A stretch of DNA of 64,000 nt, taken from positions 53,474 through 117,473 of the forward strand of contig JXTB01000064.1 of NCBI GenBank assembly GCA_002914805.1. Reading direction: 5' to 3'. The notes beneath the pieces were generated by a model that was given only the letters and a program-made list of their open reading frames with translations, ran no database searches and had not been told where the DNA came from. Position 1 is the stretch's first letter; every line of letters begins with the position of its first letter. This DNA is from Parasponia andersonii (taxonomy: Eukaryota; Streptophyta; Magnoliopsida; Rosales; Cannabaceae). This document shows positions 51,295 through 62,435 of the stretch, in pieces. Made by a program: the position numbers and the translations under genes.

Positions 51295-51452
51295 AGATAA
51301 AAGATAACATTCTATTCTACTTTTCCAATAGTTGAAATCGGTTTCATTGAAGAATGGAGGTTTTGTAACGGAAAAACCCTTGTTTTAAGAATTCATTGTG
51401 TAATCTTTCTCAAGACAATTAAATCAATAATTTTTAAAAATTTAAGCACCAA

Positions 51453-51466
51453 GATCTGATACCAAT
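51453..51466 (-). other. Primer-binding site of C5
   Basis: On the minus strand ATTGGTATCAGATC directly follows the LTR end GGATAACA. It matches the usual copia site TTGGTATCAGAGC closely. The gag start lies about 160 bases further on. Confidence 0.8.
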
Positions 51467-53001
51467 TGTTATCCAAAGATTAGCTAACCCAAGAGGGGGT
51501 GAAGTGGGTTTCAAAAATTAATGTAAACTTTTCTAATAAAAGAACTAGAGTATGCAAATAATGAATAAATCAAGCAAAAAAAACAAGTAAACAACTACAA
51601 TCTCAAAGTAAATAAATTAATAAGGCAGAGATAGAGAAATTGCAAACACTATTTTTTATGAGGTTCAACAAATACGATAGTTTATCTACGTCCACAGCTC
51701 TTGGCAATTTACTTTGAACTTTCCTTGATTAGATCAAAACTGTGGGCTTGACCGATCCCTGTACAAACGGAGTGAATTTTTCTTAGGCACACTCAAGCCC
51801 TTATAATAGTCTTGAATCTAGTTCTATCATGCCTAATTTTAGATTGTTTAGACTCTAATATCAATCTCACCTATAACTGGGTTGTTTATGAATCCTGTGC
51901 CTACCTCACCTCTCAAATACAAAGTGTATTTTTGGATTGAAACATTCAACAAAAATTCTCTCCTCTATGTAATTTGATACAATATAAACTTAGGGAGAAT
52001 GAGTGTAAGCATAAGATATGATCTAGTTTGACTCAATAATTTTGAGAAAAGGTATTTAAAAGTTTGATCATAAAATGTAAGCTATTAAGACTTGAAAGAT
52101 TGTTAAAAGCAATGTAGGATTGGTCAAAAAGATTGTTTGAGTCTTACAATAGTTTCTATTTTTAAGCCCTTTTGAAAACTAGCTATTTTAAACAATTTAA
52201 CATAGTTTTTAGAGTTTGTAGTAGACCTGTAAAGTTTCTGATAGACTCCTAAAATAAACGTTGGAAGTGCAATTGCAACGGTCGAAATCTAATAGTCAAA
52301 AATGAAATTTTTGATCTATCGAGTGTTCTACCGGTGGTCATTCTGGTCTACCTATGATTTTCAATTTTTGACAGCCTTTTGATGTTTCTGCAAATTCAGA
52401 TAGCTTTTGGCATCTTTCAAAATCTGATTTCAATACTTGTTTTAAACACTTTAAAAATATTTGAAATCATCTTGAAAAGTATATTTTGGCTATTGCAAAC
52501 TTATTTTAGTTTCACAAAAGAATTTAACAATGATTTAAAAGGTTTTTATATCAAAACATATTCTAGTTTGCAAATAGAAAGTATCTTTTTAGCCTAAAAC
52601 ATGATTTCAATTATATTTATAACTTTTAAAGATTATAAAATTTATTTTAAAGTTGAACCACTTAATTTTTCAAATCAAATAAATATTTTAAAAGTACTTT
52701 AAGAACTTTGGTTTGAAAAATCTTTTTGTTAAAAAAAATTTGAGCCCATAAAAGATCATAAGATGTGCATACATAAACTCTCATACAAGACTCTATGCTT
52801 TTACCCTTTTTCTAACTAAGTCTTGTATCGTTGATCTTGATGGTCTTCATGCTTCAAGTTCTTCTCTCCATAATCCATCTTGAATATCTTTTATGATTTG
52901 TTCATCAGTTTTGCTACATATTCAGGTAGATTATTAGTCCTTAATTATATATTTGTTAACGTCAAAATATGAGTATAAGATTGAAACTTAAAAGGTCAAC
53001 A
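51467..53001 (-). repeat. 5' LTR of C5 (about 1535 bp)
   Basis: On the minus strand it starts TGTTGACCTTTTAAG and ends TTTGGATAACA. A CACCCCCTCTTGGG motif close to its end is typical of copia LTRs of the Tork/SIRE sort. No second LTR copy is seen in the window. The open frame 52379-52597 inside it is not a gene. Confidence 0.7.
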
Positions 53002-54559
53002 GATTTATCTGATAATATCTAATCATTAATTTTAATCACATTAAAGATAAGTAAAAAGTTCAAAATTTAGCCAAAATTGAAATTATCTCATAATTTCTTA
53101 TTATCCATTTTAATATCATTAAAGTAAACTACCAACTTTAAATTCAAAATCAAATAAATTTGGATAGATAAGATATTCTTTCTAATTTTAATTTGAAAAC
53201 TTCATAAGTTTCAAATTTAAGTAGTAGAAGGCTTAACTATTTAGATCTCTTAGAATATCTCTAAATTTGTATTCAAAACAAATTCAAATTAACAACTAAT
53301 TATTATATAAATAGTTCAAGAAATATCTAACCAAAAATTTGAATTCGAAAAGTTTAAATATTATCACATAATATCTAATTAATAATATTCTATTTATTTA
53401 AATTAATTATCTCATATTTCATTTAAATAATCATTATCTGATAATGATAACTGACCAGATTTGATTTCTTTAAATAATGGAATCTTATCCGTGTTTTAAT
53501 TTGAAATCAAATATATTTAAATATGTGATCCTGATCACATTTAAATAGTCATTTAAATTTTCTTGAATCAACTATTCTTATCCTTAATTTGAATTTATTT
53601 AAATTGAGGATCTTATCATTAATTTAAATCTTCGTATAAACTAAGGATTTTATTCTTAATTTAAATCTTCCCATAAACTAAAATTCTTATCCTTAATTTA
53701 AATTCAATATATTTAAATATCAAAATTAGAGAATATAAAATTTTGTGATAGAATCTTATCCTATCAGATTAGTTATCAAATTTGAATTTCAAAAATCAGA
53801 TAAAGTAGCTCATTTGAATTTCCTAAATTTTCTTTAATTTGAAATTCAAATAAAGAAATTTAAAATAGGAAATTATCTTAAATGGATAATCTGATATCAA
53901 CGGCATCGAGATGCCGATCAAAACGTTGGAACACGATGGAATGAAGAGCCAACGGGAAGAAGATATCCTCGAGATGCTGTGCAACCACACACAGGACAAA
54001 TCCCATGCGTTCACGTGCTCACAAAGCGCCCACGCGGCCACCATGCAAAATAGCACCCACATAGCTCATAGAAGTAGAGTGAAGCTTGCATGGCTACGGG
54101 AATAAGGCAATGCCCACGTGACCAACACATAGAGTGCTACCTGCATAGCCAATGTGCAAGGCTGCTCCCCCTTGGCCAGCGAGTGGGTCTCCACGCAGTG
54201 GCACACATGAACGGTGCACACGACTCCTAGCCTTGCACTACCTCATACTAGAATATAATTAAAAATCAAACGACTTTTTATGTATAGTTTTATCAAGAAT
54301 ATAAAATAGAAATACATTAAAAATCAAGAACAAGCTAGAATCATAATCAAAAACTAAAAAAACATATAATCATAAACTCATAGTAATATCTAATTGATTA
54401 TCATTTAAACTCATTCAGTCAGTCATCATATATAATAGATCATACTCATAAACATGAAGAAGACAAAATGTAACCATAGAGATCATCATGGAAATTAAAG
54501 ATCATCAAACTTTAAGAGAATAAATATGAACAAGATATGATAGATCATCAAAAACTTTT
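53002..54559 (-). other. C3 internal region, proximal part (leader)
   Basis: It follows the C3 primer-binding site on the minus strand. A GC-richer patch (53890-54240) is followed by strongly AT-rich DNA (53002-53850). The leader of C2 has the same order (GC patch 58950-59050, AT-rich 58400-58930). Open frames in the GC patch on both strands (53911-54105, 54062-53823) show no known domain. Confidence 0.55.
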
Positions 54560-54573
54560 GCTCTGGTACCAAT
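54560..54573 (-). other. Primer-binding site of C3
   Basis: On the minus strand ATTGGTACCAGAGC follows the LTR end CGAGCA. It differs from the copia site TTGGTATCAGAGC by one base. Confidence 0.8.
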
Positions 54574-56130
54574 TGCTCGAAACTCTGATAAAAGATTTCA
54601 AAAAACAATTTTATTGAAAACGATTTCCGTAATTTTGTATACAAATCAAGTATGCAGCGGAATCGATATTTTAAAATTTTTTTTGAAACTTTACAAAACA
54701 AAATAAACAGGATTGTTGATCTAACTTAAATCAATTCATGGATCTTGGTTTGGATAAAACCTAAAAACACTTCACAATCATTGAATCTTCTCATCTATTC
54801 TCCGGAGCTTGTTGAATGATCGTGTGTGTGGGCGCCTTCTTGATTCCCAACGAGAGATGAGCCGAATAATCCGAAAGACATTTTTTCTTCTTCTTGATTG
54901 CACATCTACGACCATGGGTATCTCTCCCTCGGTGGCCGTGAACGATCATAGGATTTCTCTGTGGTAGCTTGGTTCTCTTACACTCTCTCTTTTCTCTCTT
55001 TGTCATATGAAATCCATAATCTATGGACTACTGTAAGCATGTAGCTTTCTTACAAAGACAGGAGAACTTTTCTCTTAAAGTATTAGAGAGGTGTAAACAC
55101 TTTTGGGCCAATTACCCATAGTCATAATTAACTCTTAATTATGATTGAGCCTTATCCATTAGTATTGGGGTACTCCAATATGGGCCCAATATTGCACTCT
55201 TAGACTAAATATAATATTTTTTGTGAAGCTAATTGACACACTAATTAACTTAATCCATTTAGTATATACTATACCTACAGATATAGGCTCGATGTAATGT
55301 CGTACTAGTTAGGTGAAATTCCTTCTAGTACATATTTACCTTTGAGTTGCTATTTTTCATCTAATAGATAATAATTGATTACGGTGTTTGTAACTGCCTA
55401 TATAAACACAGTCAAATTCACAAAGTAAATACTGGCGCCAGATTTTTATTATCCAAGTCCTTGAAAAAACTCAAAGTGACATTATATGCATGGTGTCTAA
55501 ATCATGAAGGGCGTTCTCATTAATTCACAAATCTTGTCTTCCAAGATACCAGAGTTCAAACTATAGGATGAAACTATTCCTTTAGTAGTCAAAAGGATAT
55601 AACTCATGAAAACAGGTCTAACAATCACTAAGATTAAGGTAATCTTGTAATAGTACGAGATTAGTGAAAGATAGAATGTTGAGTTACGTCACTTAACCTC
55701 AAATTCTATTTTTACTTAGTTTAGTTCAATGCACTTATAACTTTCTTATATAGCACTAGTGTTTCTACCCTAGGTTAGATACTTCAATGAGTGGAGACTT
55801 CGTCAATCCTATTGAAATAGACAACACTACATTTTATGGCAAAATAAAATATTCCATCTTTATTTCCATAATGTGAACTTTTATTTAGACCTAATAAAAT
55901 AAAGAATTTAGTCTCTCACATGTGAACACTTCAAACTAACAATTCTTTTTTACTCATTATTAGTCATGGAAACTTTTAGATGTTTACATAATAGAATACA
56001 TAAATATCATATGTATATAATTGGGACGTAATATAGAATTTATTAAAAACAAATAGATAATACTTAAATCTAATAAATATTATTCAAAATGCCTAACAGA
56101 GATACTACTTTCTAGGGTATATTCCAAACA
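54574..56130 (-). repeat. 5' LTR of C3 (1557 bp)
   Basis: On the minus strand it starts TGTTTGGAATATACCC at 56130 and ends GAGCA at 54574. Its U5 end aligns with 42517-42862. Directly outside lies the ATCCC target duplication (56131-56135). Confidence 0.85.
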
Positions 56131-56135
56131 ATCCC

Positions 56136-56394
56136 TAGGTTCATTATCATTGCTTTAAAAACAATCTTTGATTGCTAATTTTTTATTTCTATTCTTGAAT
56201 TTTACATTGTTGATTACTCTTAATTCTTGTTTAAAACAATCATTTATTGTTATTTGAATAAATTAAAAACTAGTTTCGGTTAGTAGTTAGCAGTTATAAA
56301 TCGAGTATTCTCTGTGGGAACGATACTCTCTTACTTTTTATATTACTCATTTTGATCCGTACACTTGTGGCTTTATGTTAGAAGTAACCCAACA
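56136..56394 (+). repeat. 3' LTR of G1, right part
   Basis: It resumes the G1 LTR exactly after the duplicated ATCCC: TAGGTTCATTATCATTGC against TTAGATTCCTTATCATTGC in the 5' LTR, and ends CCCAACA at 56394. It shares AAACTAGTTTCGGTTAGTAG with the 5' LTR. Confidence 0.9.
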
Positions 56395-56829
56395 AAAACC
56401 ACCTTCATAAATGAAAGTGTCTTTTATGGTTAACGAACCAAGTTATATGTTAAGATACTACAAACTTCCTTCTATCATTATTAATTTCATTATTAAGTAA
56501 GCAGTGGATATGAGTTTAAATTATAACATGTAGATCTAATAGTCTAAAGCAAATATGAAGACTTTATTGAAAAACCAAAATATAAATATTCCAAAATATT
56601 CAAAAAATAATAAATGTGCTCAAAGTAAAAGAGTTACAATCCTAATAAAATTTAAAAAATCATAAATAGTATTTTAAAATAAAAGATGCCTTCCACTACT
56701 TTAGCTTCTGAACTCCTTAGTGCTTCTAGCTTTAATCTCCATCCATTTAGCTTTGTCCTTTCCTAAGGAATTAAAAAATATGATTATTGAAATAATACAA
56801 CTTACAACGTTCCAAACATGTTACCAAGA

Positions 56830-57640
56830 AAGATATATTACTTTTCTCTTCCTTCTTCTAATCTAAAGAATCTGGGCAGTTCCACTTCTAAAGTCCCTTA
56901 ACTCCATAATGAGCATTTTTTGTGCTCTTCTTCTTATTAGGTGTTGGCTTCTTAGGAGCACTCTTAGACTTCTCATCCCTCCCTTTCAAATTAGATTTAT
57001 TCTTCTTCTTAGAAATGTCAAGATCTACAAGTTTTGTCTTAGTTTTCTTTTTCAGAATCATCTTTTCAGCCATTTGGAGCTCATGCATAAGACTGGTCAA
57101 TGAATACTCCTTTCAATTCAACGCATAGTATAGTTAGAACTGTTCAAATGTATCAGTAAGCGAGTTCAGAATCATATCGATTTGAGTCTCCTTATCAATT
57201 TCAGATCTATTAATTTCAGCTTCATTAAGATGACTAATCACCTTAAGCATATGATCCTTAACTAGTTGGTTAGGTTTCATTTTGAGATTAATGAGAGCAA
57301 TAGTTACTTCTCTCCATGCTTGCCGAGACTTATCAACAAATATCTCTTACAAATTGTTCATCATTTTACTTGCAGTCTCTATTCTTTGATGTTGTTGTTG
57401 CAACACCTCAGACTACGACACAAGTATTTAACACTTTATTATATCATTTGAATATTATCATTTAAGATATGCGGTTGTATCCATATTAGAAGATTCCTCA
57501 TTAGGTGAAGATAGGCATAGAGTGGTTAACACCCACTTTTGTTTATCAACTTGAAGCACAATATCAGTGTTTCATTTCTAGGCCATATAGTTATTTCCAT
57601 TCAATTGGTTTCGATTGAGGATAGTTGATAAAGGATACAT
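56830..57640 (-). pseudogene. C2 gag remnant (UBN2 type)
   Basis: On the minus strand, across several frames: NRKPIEWK/NNYMAW near 57600, TDIVLQVDKQKWVLTTLCP, VDKSRQAWREVTIALINL, QLVKDHMLKVISHLNEAEIN, KETQIDMILNSLTDTFEQF and TSLMHELQMAEKMILKKK. This is the order of a UBN2-type copia gag. The zinc knuckle (near 56900) has lost its first two Cys (NAHYGVKGL-stop-KWNC). An Asp/Lys-rich stretch precedes it. Stops and frameshifts occur throughout. Confidence 0.8.
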
Positions 57641-59555
57641 CCACATAGTTACTGGATACAATTCATGTATAAGTAAATGTTGCATATTACTTTTGAATAA
57701 AATCTTACATGATGCATGAATACAAATGTAAATGTAGTTACCCATAAATACTGCACTTTATTCAATAATAATCTAACCTCGAATGAGGATAAAAGACCTA
57801 TCCAATTTTAGTTAAACTAGGACCCCCTTGATCATTAATAATTATCAAAATATCTCATATTTAATTATTAATAACTACCATTTTATTTGGTAAGTAAGAA
57901 TTTTAATAAGTCTAACTTGAGTATATGACCATTATTTAAACTCTAGTAAAGATTTGAAATTTAATGCTACCTAATAATAATAACAAAAAATAAACTTCTA
58001 AGAGTTTTATCCGAAGAAACTCAATCTAGAAAATAATTTCTATACAGTCTCCTAAGGGTGATCATATAAAGAATTCTAACTAATGGATGTACAATGAAAA
58101 CCGTCGGTTTTAATCGAGTAAGCTTTCTCCCACTCAATCTATTTAATTAATTATGAGATTTATTATGATTTACCAAGTTGTCTAAATCCAACTAGATACT
58201 CTAAATCATAATTAATATATATGATATTATGATAATATATAGGTGGCAATCTCTATTCTATATGGCATGTTATCATAAATACATATTTACAAGGATAATC
58301 ACATAATAATTTCAATAAATAAATAAAACATTAAATGATATGTCATATAGTTATAGTTATCCTAGAATCTTAAATTAGAAAATTTGGAATTAAATTGATG
58401 ATCTTGATCTTCAAATTTTCTAATTTTGTAATCTTCACAATCTTCAATATTTTCCTATAAAATTTTTTAGTGATAAATATAAATATTCAATGCATAAAAA
58501 TTTAGAAAAATAATTTATTTTCAGTTTTTTAAAAATATTTATTTATTTAAAAAAACAAATCTAGATTAATTCAAAATTTAAAACAATATCTTTTCATAAA
58601 AGATATCAATTTGAATTAAAAAAAAATCTTTATATCTTTTGAATTTTAAATAGCTAAAAGATTTACCACAAATAAATATTTAACAAAATCTTTTAATTAT
58701 TCCATAGATAATCAAATTATCTAAAATTTCAAAATATCGAACTTTCGTACAAATTAATTAACTATTAGATAATTCAAATATTTTGAACACAAGGAAATAA
58801 ATATAGTTATCCAAAATTTCCAAATAGTTAATTTCTTATTCAAATTAAATTACTATTAGATAATTCAAAATAGGAAACAAATAATTTGAAAATAAGTAAC
58901 TATCCCAAAAAATTATTTATCAAATAAATAATAAAATAAAAAAATAAAATAGAGAGAGGGACGGGGAGGGGTCGCCTTAGTGGGTGGTCGCAGGCAACGA
59001 TTAGTACTACCTTTGCAGGTGGCACTGGCGTGCCCTCGCGCCCCACTTCCCCCCCTTTTTTTCTCCTTTTTTATTTAAAAATAAATAAATAAAACAATTT
59101 AAAAAATTAAAAAAAATTAAAGAAAAAAGAGAATAAAAAATTCTCCATCTTTTTCATCTTCCTCCATTGTTGGCCTTGAAAGCCTTTTTACCATGTTGTT
59201 CTTCTAAGAAAATTACATAAACCTAGATTTACGATTTTTTAGTATTGGAAAAACAAAAATCCTAGAAAACTATCCCTAAAGAAAACATGGTAGTGATAGA
59301 ATACCCTCCTTGTTACAATTCTAACAAAAAGATTACATAATAAAATTCTATATCCATGACCAAGGTTCATAAAACAATCCATAATATAAAAACTTAATAT
59401 CCATTCATCATCATAAGATAAAAATGAATTAACCATTCATAGAAACCTAGAGTACTAAACCCATCTAAAAATCACGAAGATTCATATAAAAACTGAATGA
59501 TCAAGACCAAGCTAATAAGAAGGATTTGCAATTAATAGACCATAACAAAAATCGT
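57641..59555 (-). other. C2 leader region
   Basis: Non-coding DNA between primer-binding site and gag: a GC-rich patch with C and G runs (58950-59050) surrounded by AT-rich DNA. It resembles the internal region of C3 in order and in several short blocks. The open frame 59239-59436 (minus) has no domain. Confidence 0.55.
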
Positions 59556-59570
59556 GACTCTGGTACCAAT
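59556..59570 (-). other. Primer-binding site of C2
   Basis: On the minus strand ATTGGTACCAGAGTC directly follows the LTR end AAGTAACA. It is nearly the same as the site of C3, in line with related lineages. Confidence 0.8.
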
Positions 59571-60945
59571 TGTTACTTATAATTTATGAAAAATGTGACA
59601 AACTCAAAGATAAGTAGAAGCATGGAAAACAAAATTTTTTATGGATTATAGTTTTTCATAAAACCTTTCAGGATCTTTGTTGTGATCTAAATACATGTAA
59701 GAGATTGTGTACGTCAACCAAAGTATCTTCCTTCTTATGCACCAAACTTGAAACTACAGAGATGAGTAGGCACCTCAATCTTGATCAACCTTCAAGTGAG
59801 AATCCAAGAACTCTAATGATCTCCAAAGGTGGCTCTAAGAATTTCTCTCTCACTTTTCTCTTAGTTTTCTGTGTAGCCACCAACTTAATGTTTTAGTCAA
59901 AAACTGAATCACCACACAACAAAGGCTCCTCCTTTAAGTGGATTTTCAGCCAGCCTAGGGACTATAGGTTGGCCAAAAATCACTGCTAAATTAGTAGTGA
60001 GGTGGGCCTCAATGGCTCACCCATCAATCCAATATTTTTATCTCTTTTTGTGTAATTGCCCCAAAACTATATGAGTCCAATTGATCTCATGTAGCTTAAG
60101 ATATTGGTGTAGATTGAGGACCCAAATGGACCTATTTAATTTAAGCTTCAATAGCTAATTGAAACTAGATAAAATTGTTGTTTTACCCCCTCCAATTATA
60201 TCTTTCAATTCATTGATACAAGACTATGTCTAATGGATCACAAGACTTATAGAATTCAATTAATACAATATCTAATTTTATTAATTACTTAGCTAAAATT
60301 TAAATGATCTAAGTTCTTATAGCTCTTCAAAGCGGTATTCACTTCTCTATATAATAGAGTTGTGGATTTCATATCTATAAGCATATGTTCCCAATGCTCA
60401 TAATAATGCGTTACCAAAATATCAGGGTCTAGATCATTAATTTATTAATCTGTACCTTTTAATATCTTAAATAATACAAATCATGAACACGAATTCATCA
60501 CCTATTTCAGGATAAAGAAAGACATTCATTAATCATCTAGTTTGTGAGAATATGTTCTTATCAACAACACTTATTATAAGAACATATTTCACTTGGTCCA
60601 TGTTCAATATTTACACACTAAGACTTTTTGCACATGATCACACCAATATAGATTAAGACATACTATAAATACATAAAGTTTTGCAATATGATATAAGAGA
60701 AGTGTCTAGCTTCTTTTATTAATTATGAACAATCTTACTTGATTTAATTAGAAAAAAATGTGTCTTAATTTTAATAAACAACTTTATTAAAATATTTCTC
60801 TAATAAATAAATTATGGAACTTTTTTGACATTTACTATTATACCAATAATCAAAACATTATCACAAATACTATGCATGAAATATCCTTTATTAAATATCA
60901 AAATATTCACTAAATAATAAAAATTTTTTGGATATAATCCTAACA
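59571..60945 (-). repeat. 5' LTR of C2 (1375 bp)
   Basis: On the minus strand it begins TGTTAGGATTATATCC at 60945 and ends TAAGTAACA at 59571, giving TGTTA..TAACA inverted ends. No second copy is found in the window. The open frame 59705-59896 on the plus strand is not a gene. Confidence 0.75.
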
Positions 60946-61191
60946 GTTAATGCATTGTTACAAAACTTAAAAAAATTTTGTTTGTTCTTCTAATATAATC
61001 AATTAATTTCTTTCGTTTTATTATGATAGATATACATAAATATATATATATATATATAATATGTTAATGACTACTTACATCACTTTCCATTCTTATAATA
61101 GACCAAATGTATATAATTATAATATATTAATGGCTACACCACTTACTTTATTTATTTTTTACTAAAGAATACTTAATTTATTATTTAGGTT

Positions 61192-61445
61192 AGAAATATT
61201 AACTTCAATTTTGGCTCTCCTATTACCTTTTGGGTTAAGACAAATAATTATTAGGCTAAAATTATTAACTTCAATTTGAGCTTTCCTATTACCTATTGGG
61301 TCAAGATAAATAATTATTGGGCTGAAAGATCTAGAGCCTAATGATAAACATAAATAAGAAATATTAATAACTTCAATTCGGACTTTCCTATTACCTATTG
61401 GGCCAAGATAAATAATTATTGAACTAAATAATTTAGAGCCTAATA
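61192..61445 (+). repeat. Three-copy diverged tandem repeat
   Basis: Three units start near 61192, 61262 and 61357. Each reads ATTAACTTCAATT..., then CCTATTACCTATTGGG and ATAAATAATTATT. Units 2 and 3 also carry GATCTAGAGCCTAAT-like tails. The unit is about 70 to 95 bases. Confidence 0.75.
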
Positions 61446-61528
61446 GTAAACAAAATTAATTAAGCTCATATCATATTAACAATGGTAGTCACATATACTA
61501 TATTATATATCTAATCAAACTCAAACAC

Positions 61529-61530
<2 letters not shown>

Positions 61531-61569
<39 letters not shown>
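61531..61569. repeat. (TA)n microsatellite
   Basis: About 19 AT units in the spacer between C2 and C4, close after the three-copy repeat. Confidence 0.88.
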
Positions 61570-61571
<2 letters not shown>

Positions 61572-62435
61572 CTATTCTATTATCATATATTTGGAAAAGA
61601 AAATCAATAATACTTATTAAATTAACTTATTAAGAGTTCAATATTAAAACTGATAAATTAAACTCACAATATATTAAATAATAATCATATGTATGAATTT
61701 AGAATTACATGTTAATTTTTATCCCTTATTAGACACATGTGGTCCAACTTGGCTTTCATGTGTATATTCTACTGTAACTATATTCACAAAATTCATTAGT
61801 ACATAACTATTCAATTTATATTATCAAAAGAAATTAATTAAATTCACATAGCATAATTTTTTACTAGGTGACAACCTTGATATTACAGGGGTGGACCTAT
61901 GCTATATACAAAGGGGATTTTTCTAGGGCTTGAGACCTCTATATAACTGCTCATGCTCTATCATATATTTTTTGAGTGACTTAGTATACGATTCACAGTC
62001 TTATCAGGCAATATAATATACAAAGGGATTCTAATCGTATTAATATTTGTTCTCTGTTATGTGCACTCTATATCTGTATTTATTACTTACTGAGTTTTCA
62101 AACTCATATATATTTCTTGTAGACTTTCTATCCATGACTTATGTATATAAACATTTTGACGTTGTAGTTTTTTAATTGTGTTTTACACCAACTTTTAAAT
62201 AAGTTTATCATATATGAATATAAAATGCCCATTATGTACATGTGCATTCTATATACTTTAAGTTATATATATAATTATAAGTGAAGTTTTATTTGAACTT
62301 CTTTTTTTTTTTTTTTTTTTAAAAAGTCTTAAACGTTTTAATTATTCACTATTTTTCGTAATTGTGATTTAAGTAGCATCTCCTGATTTCACTAAATATT
62401 TATTTAAATACTCGTACAGACATATGTAAAATTGA

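Larger units (their letters stand above)
44637..53001 (-). mobile_element. Ty1/copia element C5 inserted in C3
   Basis: On the minus strand: 5' LTR 53001-51467, primer-binding site 51466-51453, gag 51294-50168, protease and integrase pieces 49720-48830. Then the pol region is cut off by a block with 150-bp terminal repeats (44637-48826). GATTT lies just outside both limits (44632-44636 and 53002-53006), which would be a target duplication. However the left end is not a copy of the C5 LTR, so the left boundary is uncertain. RT and RNase H are missing. Confidence 0.6.
42517..56130 (-). mobile_element. Non-coding LTR element C3 (LARD-like), inserted in the G1 3' LTR
   Basis: Bounded by an exact 5-bp target duplication ATCCC (42512-42516 and 56131-56135). 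On the minus strand: 5' LTR 56130-54574, a primer-binding site at 54573-54560, an internal leader-like region (54559-53002 continued at 44636-42863) and the end of a 3' LTR (42862-42517). The internal region, about 3.3 kb without the later insertion, shows no gag or pol. That fits a large non-autonomous derivative of a copia lineage. The 3' LTR is truncated to about 345 bases. Confidence 0.75.
35409..56394 (+). mobile_element. Ty3/gypsy element G1 (Athila/Tat-like), internally deleted, carrying nested insertions
   Basis: 5' LTR 35409-36863; internal part 36864-41602 with gag, protease and the integrase C-terminus only; 3' LTR 41603-42516 continued at 56136-56394. The LTRs share long stretches and TGTTA..TAACA ends (TATTA at the mutated 5' end). 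Flanking 5-mers ATAAC (35404-35408) and AAAAC (56395-56399) differ at one base and are a plausible target duplication. The 13.6 kb between the two halves of the 3' LTR is the later insertion C3 and its contents. Confidence 0.85.
56395..60945 (-). mobile_element. Ty1/copia element C2, right part (5' LTR, leader and gag)
   Basis: On the minus strand: 5' LTR 60945-59571, primer-binding site 59570-59556, leader about 59555-57640, gag 57640-56830, then 430 bases without clear homology up to G1. The integrase remnant at 34640-35408 on the same strand is probably its continuation beyond G1. Protease, the integrase N-terminus, RT and RNase H are not found. Confidence 0.7.
60946..62435. other. AT-rich intergenic or repeat DNA between C2 and C4
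   Basis: No coding signal. It contains (TA)n runs (61039-61059 and 61531-61569), a three-copy repeat (61192-61445) and a T tract (about 62304-62320). Confidence 0.5.

Noticed and set aside
53823-54105. Overlapping open frames on both strands in the GC patch of C3
   Set aside because: No domain on either strand; they fall in the non-coding leader of an LTR element.
59705-59896. 63-codon plus-strand open frame
   Set aside because: Lies inside the C2 LTR on the strand opposite to the element and has no domain.
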